Origin: Martinezella lusitana
GTDB lineage: Bacteria > Pseudomonadota > Alphaproteobacteria > Rhizobiales > Rhizobiaceae
Length of the DNA: 64,000 nt
NCBI RefSeq assembly: GCF_014207095.1
Contig: NZ_JACHBG010000022.1
Span: 1-64,000 of the forward strand
Direction: 5' to 3'
Shown here: positions 57,994 to 64,000 of the stretch, piece after piece
How positions within the stretch are numbered: the first letter of the stretch is position 1
Layout of the letters: every line of letters begins with the position of its first letter
Program-made: the position numbers and the translations under genes
The notes under the pieces: model-generated
Database searches by the model: none
What the model was told of the DNA's origin: nothing
The model's input: only the letters and a program-made list of their open reading frames with translations

Positions 57994-58797
57994 ATGATTA
58001 CATTGCGTTCGATTCTGTTCAACGTAGCCTTCTATGCCAATCTGATCATTCGCATGATCGTTTTGACGCCCATCTATTTCCTGATGCCGCGCAAGGCGGC
58101 CTACGCAATCCCCAAGGCATGGGCGAAGTCCAGCACCTGGCTGATGGAAAAGATCGTCGGCACGACTTTCGAGATCGAGGGCCTCGAGAACATCCCGAAA
58201 GGCAGCTATATCTTTGCGCCGAAGCACCAGTCCTTCTGGGATACCTTCGCGCTGCTCCCCTATCTCGACGACCCCGTCTATATCCTCAAGCGCGAGCTGA
58301 TGTGGATCCCGCTGTTCGGCTGGTATGCCGGCAAGCAGCGAATGATCCCGGTGGATCGCAGCGCGCGCGGCAAGGTGATGTTCGACGTACTGAAGCGCAC
58401 GCGCGAAGAACTCGCTACCGGCCGCCAGCTGATCATCTATCCGGAAGGCACGCGCCGCCCGCCGGGCGCCGAGCCTGTCTACAAATATGGCATCGCCCGC
58501 ATGTATCGCGACCTCGGAATTCCCGTCGTCATGGTTGCCATGCACCCCGGCCTGTTCTGGCCTCGCCGCACCTTCCGCAAATATCCCGGCCACCTCAAGG
58601 TGCGCATCCTGCCGCCGATCGAGCCGGGGCTGGACCCGGATGTCTTCTTCGCGCGGCTGATCGAGGAGACGGAAAGGGCAAGCGACGAATTGCTGGTCGA
58701 AACCATCGCCGATAACCCGCATCTTCCCATCCCGCCGACAGCCGCCCGACGTCTGGCGGAAATCGGCAAGGCAAAGGTAGCGGCGGCGGCTGTTTAA
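57994..58797 (+). CDS. plsC: 1-acyl-sn-glycerol-3-phosphate acyltransferase (PlsC family)
   Basis: A 267-residue membrane acyltransferase of phospholipid synthesis. It has the catalytic HxxxxD as KHQSFWDTF (about residue 75), the glycerol-phosphate motif in YPEGTRRPPG (about 150) and an N-terminal hydrophobic segment (about 8-28). It adds the second acyl chain to lysophosphatidic acid. It follows the YdcF gene in the same direction and converges with the gamma-glutamylcyclotransferase gene. Confidence 0.92.
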   Translation: MITLRSILFNVAFYANLIIRMIVLTPIYFLMPRKAAYAIPKAWAKSSTWLMEKIVGTTFEIEGLENIPKGSYIFAPKHQSFWDTFALLPYLDDPVYILKRELMWIPLFGWYAGKQRMIPVDRSARGKVMFDVLKRTREELATGRQLIIYPEGTRRPPGAEPVYKYGIARMYRDLGIPVVMVAMHPGLFWPRRTFRKYPGHLKVRILPPIEPGLDPDVFFARLIEETERASDELLVETIADNPHLPIPPTAARRLAEIGKAKVAAAAV

Positions 58798-58846
58798 CAC
58801 CCGCCGTGCAGAAGGGAGCAGCGGCATTGCGCCGGATAGGCGTCAA

Positions 58847-59380
58847 TCACGATGCTTCCCGCATCCGCTCCACTTCATCGACAACATGCTCAAGCCATTG
58901 ATCGCGAATGCCCATCTGGCGCAGATGCGCCAGCGTATTGAAGACGTAGGCATCGTTCGGACCGGATTGGCCGCTGGCTGATTCGACGATATGCGCGGCC
59001 TCGATAGCATCGAGCGCACCGGCATATTGCCTGTGGTTGCGGTCGACGACATAGGCGACAGCGGTCACCCGCCGCCCGTCGGCAAGCCTGATCGGCAGCG
59101 TCTTTTCCAGATAGACATTGGTGACGAGTTCGCGCTCTCGCAGATACGCGATCACCTCGTCCCAAGCGGAGGCTAGAATGCGAAAAGCCATGCCACGGCA
59201 GGACCCGCCGCGATCGAGCCCAAGCACCAGGCCGGGGCTCTCTTCGCTGCCGCGATGGACCCAGGAACGGACGCAGAGCGAACGACGATAACCGAAAATC
59301 AGGGCCTCGGCCCGCTCGTCATAATCAAAGCCCGGATTCCACATGAGGGATCCGTAGCCAAATACCCAAAATTCGTCCAT
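58847..59380 (-). CDS. gamma-glutamylcyclotransferase (ChaC-like)
   Basis: A 177-residue enzyme of the GGCT/ChaC family. The N-terminal WVFGYGSLMWNPGFDYDERA is the substrate-binding loop, and the catalytic Glu should be in the central region near LRERELVTNVYLEKTLP. ChaC proteins cut glutathione to 5-oxoproline and Cys-Gly. ATG 59380 fits the family start; ATG 59419 is possible, though it has no ribosome site. The ribosome site is weak in either case. The divergent DUF2125 gene starts 50 bases away. Confidence 0.87.
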   Translation of the reverse strand: MDEFWVFGYGSLMWNPGFDYDERAEALIFGYRRSLCVRSWVHRGSEESPGLVLGLDRGGSCRGMAFRILASAWDEVIAYLRERELVTNVYLEKTLPIRLADGRRVTAVAYVVDRNHRQYAGALDAIEAAHIVESASGQSGPNDAYVFNTLAHLRQMGIRDQWLEHVVDEVERMREAS

Positions 59381-59430
59381 ATCCAACGCCAAATCACTAT
59401 GAAGCTTCAGTACAACCATTGGAGAACAAC

Positions 59431-60444
59431 ATGGCAGCGTCAAGCCAGAGCGTAGCAACCGGCCGAGGCAAACGTCTTTGGCTCGTTCTGCTCGGTCTGT
59501 TGGTCGTCCTCGCCGCGCTCTATACCGGGGGATGGTATTACGCGACCGGCTTCGTAAGATCCAACGTTCTGAAGGCGCTCGGCCAGCAGAACAGCGCCGG
59601 CATTGCAGGCAAATGCGAGAACATGGCTTTCAACGGCTTCCCCTTCTCCATCGGGCTGACCTGCGACACGGTGACGGTAGACAACCAGACCAGAGGCGTC
59701 TCGGCCAACTTCGACATGCTGAGCGCATCGGCACCGGTGTTCCAGCCCAACCACGTCAACTGGAGCCTCAAGTCGCCGGCAGAATTGCGCACGACCGAGG
59801 GCCTGACGGTATCGGCGGAATGGACGGATCTACAATCAAGCCTTGTTGCCAAAGGTCGCGGCGTCGCGCAGAGCCAGGCCGTCATAAACGGGCTGAAGGC
59901 AGCCATCGTCTCGTCCTTCACAGGCCAGAGCGCCAACCTGACCGCCGCCCGCACTGAAATGCACGCGAGCCAGAACGGCGACGATCTGGATTTCGCGATC
60001 GGCATCGAAAACGCCAACGCGGTGATAAAGGACTTCCCGCAGACGCTGCCCACCGCTTCGACCAGCGCCAACCTGACGCTATCGGGCAAGGCGGGATTGC
60101 TCGACGGCAGCGATCGCGAAGGCCTTCACGGCGCCGCGGGTGTCCTGCACCAAGCCGTCATCGACATCGGCGACGGCCGCGTCATGACGCTCTCCGGCCC
60201 CTTCAATTTCGACGAGGACGGCTTGTTGTCCGGCCAGTTCAAGCTTGAGATCAATCAAATCGGTCCTTGGGGCGATAGTCTGAGCACAACGCTTCCCGCC
60301 GCGAAGAACATCATCAAGACGGCAACGAAGATGCTGAGGGCTCTGGCCAGCGGCGCCGACAAGGTCTCCGTCGATCTGACGGCTGATCGCGGTCGCCTCT
60401 CGCTCAGCGGCTTCATTCCGCTCGGCAAAATTCCGCCGATCTGA
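59431..60444 (+). CDS. DUF2125 domain protein
   Basis: A 337-residue protein with one N-terminal hydrophobic segment (about residues 15-38) and a long exported part of mostly beta-strand with the DUF2125 pattern: ENMAFNGFPFSIGLTCDTVTV (about 65, in parts), VINGLKAAIV and a terminal RGRLSLSGFIPLGKIPPI. The function is unknown; these are envelope proteins of alphaproteobacteria. GGAGAACAAC precedes ATG 59431. tyrC and hisC follow on the other strand. Confidence 0.85.
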   Translation: MAASSQSVATGRGKRLWLVLLGLLVVLAALYTGGWYYATGFVRSNVLKALGQQNSAGIAGKCENMAFNGFPFSIGLTCDTVTVDNQTRGVSANFDMLSASAPVFQPNHVNWSLKSPAELRTTEGLTVSAEWTDLQSSLVAKGRGVAQSQAVINGLKAAIVSSFTGQSANLTAARTEMHASQNGDDLDFAIGIENANAVIKDFPQTLPTASTSANLTLSGKAGLLDGSDREGLHGAAGVLHQAVIDIGDGRVMTLSGPFNFDEDGLLSGQFKLEINQIGPWGDSLSTTLPAAKNIIKTATKMLRALASGADKVSVDLTADRGRLSLSGFIPLGKIPPI

Positions 60445-60450
60445 ACTCAG

Positions 60451-60553
60451 AAGCACACTTGGGAAACGTACAGGCCGGTTCTCCGTCCGGAGTGCCTAGG
60501 AAGTAAGAGGATGGAGCGTTTCTGCGATTCTAGGGAAAAGCGCAAACACCTTA
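60451..60553. repeat. intergenic hairpin element, family B, copy 7
   Basis: A diverged copy: AAGCACACTTGGGAAACGTACAGG, then GGTTCTCCGTCCGGAGTGCC, then GGATGGAGCGTTTCTGCG with GGGAAAAGCGCAAACACCTTA. The last three bases (TTA, 60551-60553) are the TAA stop codon of the GNAT gene on the minus strand. Confidence 0.72.
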
Positions 60554-60979
60554 TGCCTCAGGCGTGCCCGAGATGTCCTTCAGGAAGAATATCTCCGGGC
60601 TCGACTGGAAAATACGAAGATCGATGCTCCCTGCGGCCTTGAACCCATTGCGGCGATGCCAAGCCTGAGGCTCGGCTTCCGCCCATTCGCTTGAGGTCAT
60701 CAGGTGCTGCGCGCCTTCTCCCACCATGGCCCTTTCCCAGGCCCGAAAGAGAGCCGTACCCGCGCCGGAACGCTGTAGCGAAGGCAGTACGCGGATCATG
60801 TCCATATAGGGTATCTTGCCCCAGAAGCGGCTGAATCGCAGGAAGCCGGCGAGTTCACCATCAAGCTCGACAACGAAATATTCTTCGAACTGGATGCAGC
60901 GCTTGATCCAATCATCGCTCGCATCATCGTGCTCGATGAGCCAAGGCAAATCTTCGGAGCGCCCGCGTCTGACGATCAT
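60551..60979 (-). CDS. GNAT family N-acetyltransferase
   Basis: A 142-residue single-domain acetyltransferase. The acetyl-CoA loop is LPSLQRSGAGTALFRAWER (about residue 85), preceded by ELDGELAGFLRFSRFWGK, and the end WHRRNGFKAAGSIDL is typical. The substrate is unknown. It follows tyrC by 27 bases on the same strand, so it may be the last gene of hisC-tyrC. The stop codon is inside a family B repeat. Confidence 0.85.
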   Translation of the reverse strand: MIVRRGRSEDLPWLIEHDDASDDWIKRCIQFEEYFVVELDGELAGFLRFSRFWGKIPYMDMIRVLPSLQRSGAGTALFRAWERAMVGEGAQHLMTSSEWAEAEPQAWHRRNGFKAAGSIDLRIFQSSPEIFFLKDISGTPEA

Positions 60980-61006
60980 GAGCGCCCCTCCGTCGCGTAA
61001 GGCTGC

Positions 61007-61936
61007 CTATTCCTTCGTATCCAGGGCATGACGGCCGAAATCCGGCGCGTCGACGTCCTGACCGGCCTCGACGATCGAACGGCGGATGGCGCGGGTACGG
61101 GTGAAGAGTTCGAAAATCTTGTCGCCCTCACCCCAGCGGATCGCCCGCTGCAGCGATGCGAGATCTTCCGAAAAGCGCGACAGCATTTCGAGGATCGCAT
61201 CGCGATTGTGCAGGCAGACGTCACGCCACATGGTCGGATCGGATGCGGCAAGGCGGGTAAAATCGCGGAAGCCGGAGGCCGAATATTTGATGACTTCCGA
61301 CTCGGTCACCGTCTCCAGATCATCGGCGGTGCCGACGATATTGTAGGCGATGAGATGCGGCAGATGCGAGACGATCGCCAGCACCTTGTCATGGTGTTCC
61401 GGGTCCATCTCGTCGACACGGGAACCCAAGGTTTCCCAGAAATCGCGCAGCGTCTTGATCGCGGCTTCGTCGGTGCCCGGAACTGGCGTGAAGATGCACC
61501 AGCGCCCCTTGAACAATCCGGGAAAGCCGGCATCAGGCCCTGATTTCTCCGTGCCGGCCAACGGGTGGCCTGGAATGAAGTGCACGTTGGATGGCATATG
61601 CGGCTGTATCTGCGCAATGACCGACGCCTTGGTCGAACCGACGTCGGTCACGATGGCGCCCGGCTTCAGATGAGCAGCAATTTCCCTAGCGACGCTCTCC
61701 GAGGCTCCCACAGGCACCGAGACGATGACGAGGTCGGCACCCTTGACCGCTTCGGCCGAGGACGGCGTATAACGGTCGCCCAGTTTCAGCTCCTCGGCGC
61801 GCTTCAGCGTTTCGGTGCTGCGCGTCGAGATCACCACTTCCTTGGCAAGGCCAAGCCGCTTGAGGTCATGAGCGATGGAGGAGCCGATCAGGCCGATGCC
61901 GATCAGCGTGATGCGATCGAACTTGATGCTGCTCAT
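61007..61936 (-). CDS. tyrC: prephenate/arogenate dehydrogenase
   Basis: A 309-residue NAD(P)-dependent dehydrogenase of tyrosine synthesis. The Rossmann motif is LIGIGLIGSSIAHDLKRLG (about residue 12), and the substrate-binding part shows HFIPGHPLAGTEKSGPDA (about 118-135) and SHLPHLIAYNIVGTA (about 190). It overlaps hisC by four bases, a coupling typical of Rhizobiales, where HisC-like aminotransferases also serve aromatic amino acids. Confidence 0.94.
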   Translation of the reverse strand: MSSIKFDRITLIGIGLIGSSIAHDLKRLGLAKEVVISTRSTETLKRAEELKLGDRYTPSSAEAVKGADLVIVSVPVGASESVAREIAAHLKPGAIVTDVGSTKASVIAQIQPHMPSNVHFIPGHPLAGTEKSGPDAGFPGLFKGRWCIFTPVPGTDEAAIKTLRDFWETLGSRVDEMDPEHHDKVLAIVSHLPHLIAYNIVGTADDLETVTESEVIKYSASGFRDFTRLAASDPTMWRDVCLHNRDAILEMLSRFSEDLASLQRAIRWGEGDKIFELFTRTRAIRRSIVEAGQDVDAPDFGRHALDTKE

Positions 61937-63042
61937 GCCTTGCGTCCCATAAACTCCGTTAGCGCATCGATGAAGCCGAGATTGGCTTCTTCGGTGCCGA
62001 TGCTCATACGCAGCGAATTCGGGAAGCCATAGGCGCGCACAGCGCGCACGATGTAGCCGCGGCTGGTGAGAAAATCGTCAGCCTCGACGGCGCGCTTGCC
62101 ATCGACATCGGGGAAATGGATGAGAACGAAGTTGGTAACCGACGGCGTGACCTTGAGACCAATGGCTTCAAGCGCAGCCGTGACCTTCTCGAGCCACTGC
62201 AAATTGAATGCGACTGTGTCAGCCGTGAAGGCCTGGTCGCGAACGGCAGCAGCTCCGGCGGCAATCGCGGCGCTGTTCATGTTGAACGGACCGCGCACAC
62301 GGTTGACGGCGTCGATGATATCGACCGGCGCGTACATCCAGCCGACGCGCAATGCCGCAAGCCCATAGACCTTCGAGAAGGTACGGGTCATCACGACGTT
62401 CTGGTTGGCCGAAACGAGCTCGAGGCCGGCTTCGTAATCGTTGCGGCGGACATATTCGGCATAGGCGGCGTCGAGCACGAGGATGACATACTTCGGCAGG
62501 CCTGCCTGCAACCGGCGAATTTCGCTAACCGGGACATAGGTGCCGGTCGGGTTGCCGGGATTGGCGATGAAGACCATCTTGGTCTTTTTGGTAACGGCAG
62601 CAAGGATCGCATCGACGTCGACGGTGCAATCCTTCTCCTTGACGGTGACGGGCGTCGCGCCGGCGGCCATGATCTGGATCTTGTAGACCAGGAATCCATG
62701 CTCGGTGATGATGCCTTCATCGCCCGTGCCGAGGTAGGTGTGGCAAAGCAGGCCCAGCAGCTCGTCGGAACCATTGCCGCAGATGATATTGGCGATGTTC
62801 AGCCCGTGTACGTCGGCGATCGCCTGACGCAGCTCCTTGGCCTGACCGTCAGGATAACGCTCCAGCTGGCCGGCAGCCGCACGGAAGGCTTCGATGGCCT
62901 TGGGGCTGGCGCCAAGCGGCGTCTCGTTGGAAGAGAGCTTGAAGACGCGCTCGACGCCCGGCGCATGCTCCTTGCCCGGCACATAGGCAGCGATATCGAG
63001 AATACCGGAACGCGGGACGGGCTTGCTCATTTCCATGCTCAT
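61933..63042 (-). CDS. hisC: histidinol-phosphate / aromatic aminotransferase
   Basis: A 369-residue class I/II aminotransferase with PLP lysine in RTFSKVYGLAALRVGW (about residue 225), NPGNPTG (about 158) and SSNETPLGASPKAIEAF at the N-terminus. As the partner of tyrC it may act on histidinol phosphate, prephenate or phenylpyruvate. ATG 63042 is chosen, with AAGG 9 bases upstream. ATG 63036 and 63030 are also in frame. The gene overlaps tyrC by four bases. Confidence 0.92.
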   Translation of the reverse strand: MSMEMSKPVPRSGILDIAAYVPGKEHAPGVERVFKLSSNETPLGASPKAIEAFRAAAGQLERYPDGQAKELRQAIADVHGLNIANIICGNGSDELLGLLCHTYLGTGDEGIITEHGFLVYKIQIMAAGATPVTVKEKDCTVDVDAILAAVTKKTKMVFIANPGNPTGTYVPVSEIRRLQAGLPKYVILVLDAAYAEYVRRNDYEAGLELVSANQNVVMTRTFSKVYGLAALRVGWMYAPVDIIDAVNRVRGPFNMNSAAIAAGAAAVRDQAFTADTVAFNLQWLEKVTAALEAIGLKVTPSVTNFVLIHFPDVDGKRAVEADDFLTSRGYIVRAVRAYGFPNSLRMSIGTEEANLGFIDALTEFMGRKA

Positions 63043-63144
63043 GGGATCGACCTTGTAAAGGGGCGGAAAATTCCGTCTTGAAACACCCCGTCGCATTAAA
63101 GCGGAAACGCGGTTTTGTCGAGGGTCAGCGCCGCATCGATCGTA

Positions 63145-63888
63145 TCAGGCGCCGTCGCGCGTCGTCGGAATACCGCGCGGTGCAAGGACAGGCACGAAGA
63201 CGCGGCGCGATGCGCGCACGGCGACAGGCAGGCCCTGATAGAGCCGCTTCTGCGCCTCGACGATGATGACCCCGGAAAAAGCCGGCCAGAGCGTACGGCC
63301 GACCCTTTCGAAGGCGCGGCGTAGGCTCAGAATGGTGCGCAGTTTGGAAGGCGGGAAGAACAGCGCTTCCGCTGTCGCACCGGGCGTGAAATTGGTTTCC
63401 CTGAGCAGCGAGGTCAGCTGGCCGCGCGAATAGGGCCGGCCGGAGCCGAAGGGCGTGTGCTCCATGCGCGCCCAGACGCCTCGGCGGTTCGGCACCGCGA
63501 TGACAAGACGGCCGCCCGGCGCCAGCACACGCCAAAGCTCTTTCAGCGTCTCCCGCGGGCTCTCGGCGAATTCGAGCGAATGCACCATCAGCACCCGGTC
63601 GATCGAGCTGTCGGGCAGCGGCAGCTCTTCGTCGAATATCAGCGCCGTGGACGATGCGGAGCCCAGCGGCCAGTTCACCGCGCCCTGCCCTGCCGGCATG
63701 AAGGCAAAGGTGCGCTCGGTATCGGCGCGGAAGCGGTCGAGATAGGGAACGGCGTAGCCGAGGCCGACAAGCCGCTCTTCCGGCATGCGCGCCCAGATGG
63801 AGGAAAGCGCCATGGCAATCGACTGCTCCGCCAAACGGCCGAGCTCGGAATGATAAAACTGGCGGAGATCGACAATATCGGCGTGCAT
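63145..63888 (-). CDS. class I SAM-dependent methyltransferase
   Basis: A 247-residue protein with a methyltransf_11 core: post-I region LIFDEELPLPDSSIDRVLMVHSLEF (about 90-115, in parts) and LWRVLAPGGRLVIAVPNRRGVWAR (about 123). Motif I is weak, with RLVGLGYAVPYL in its place. The substrate is unknown. ATG 63888 (MHADIVDLRQFYHSELGRL) matches the family start; the frame runs on to 63978. It lies between hisC and a likely gloB, divergent from the latter, as in Rhizobium. Confidence 0.85.
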   Translation of the reverse strand: MHADIVDLRQFYHSELGRLAEQSIAMALSSIWARMPEERLVGLGYAVPYLDRFRADTERTFAFMPAGQGAVNWPLGSASSTALIFDEELPLPDSSIDRVLMVHSLEFAESPRETLKELWRVLAPGGRLVIAVPNRRGVWARMEHTPFGSGRPYSRGQLTSLLRETNFTPGATAEALFFPPSKLRTILSLRRAFERVGRTLWPAFSGVIIVEAQKRLYQGLPVAVRASRRVFVPVLAPRGIPTTRDGA

Positions 63889-63976
63889 CGAACAAATGTT
63901 ATCAGCCGAGCGTTGGACTTCAAGGCCGAACGACTTACATTCTCTACCAACGTAAAAGACGAGGACGATTTCAATC

Positions 63977-64000
63977 ATGAAACCATTGGAATTAGAGATA
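63977..64000 (+). CDS. start of a gene, probably hydroxyacylglutathione hydrolase (partial)
   Basis: Only eight codons (MKPLELEI) are in the window. In Rhizobium gloB begins with nearly these residues and lies divergent from a methyltransferase of the kind upstream. The call rests on memory of that start and on context; the rest of the gene is outside the window. Confidence 0.45.

Overview
The window is ordinary chromosomal core DNA from an alphaproteobacterium of the order Rhizobiales, most probably Rhizobium or a close relative in the Rhizobiaceae. This rests on high GC, dense gene packing, the gene orders tlpA/argH-lptM-lysA-TIGR02302-cpdR-hpt-ftsEX and ptsP-prfA-prmC-DUF4167-clpB, the CpdR cell-cycle regulator, and several families of short hairpin-forming intergenic repeats of the rhizobial mosaic type. 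I see no transposase, integrase, phage gene, CRISPR array, toxin island or replication origin. Many long ORFs antisense to real genes are shadows caused by codon bias.

Layout. 0.4-9 kb: an M23 cell-wall peptidase, then on the minus strand clpB (with a likely heat-shock promoter), a DUF4167 protein, prmC and prfA (overlapping), ptsP and lysC up to 12.3 kb. 12.4-18 kb: a secreted unknown protein, ubiG, a minus-strand set comF-grxC-nitrilase-DUF1178-DUF3291, and a divergent NDUFAF5-like methyltransferase-fold gene. 18-20 kb: an orphan Flp pilin and two small membrane proteins. 19.5-23 kb: parvulin isomerase-argJ-GNAT-mutT, divergent from secA. 26-29 kb: a polysaccharide flippase and a CelD-type acyltransferase. 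29-35 kb: a more accessory stretch (AMP-dependent acyl-CoA synthetase, aldo/keto reductase, methyltransferase, TetR regulator with a palindromic operator region, MFS transporter) ending at tRNA-Leu(CAA). 35.6-42 kb: YqaA/DedA-like protein, DsbB-like protein, HNH endonuclease, AlkA-type glycosylase, GluQRS, YihY, SDR, a HIG1-like protein and the PduO-type cobalamin adenosyltransferase. 42.3-45 kb: etfB-etfA-hbdA with a palindromic operator candidate. 45.1-46.1 kb: an unrecognised secreted protein in relatively AT-rich DNA behind a perfect 23-bp hairpin. 46.2-57.1 kb: tlpA, argH-lptM-lysA, TIGR02302, cpdR, hpt, ftsEX. 57.2-64 kb: YdcF, plsC, gamma-glutamylcyclotransferase, DUF2125, GNAT, tyrC-hisC, a methyltransferase and the first codons of a likely gloB.

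The most interesting signal is not a gene but the repeats. At least ten copies of two hairpin families (A, about 112 nt; B, about 70-108 nt) lie in the intergenic gaps. Eight neighbouring genes have their stop codon inside the terminal TAGAGC-like bases of an element. In several B copies the 3' stem has a completely different sequence but still base-pairs, which suggests selection on structure or exchange of modules. I found no convincing new multi-gene system. The other leads are candidate regulatory sites (tetR/MFS, etfBA, clpB, ftsE) and a few proteins of unknown role.
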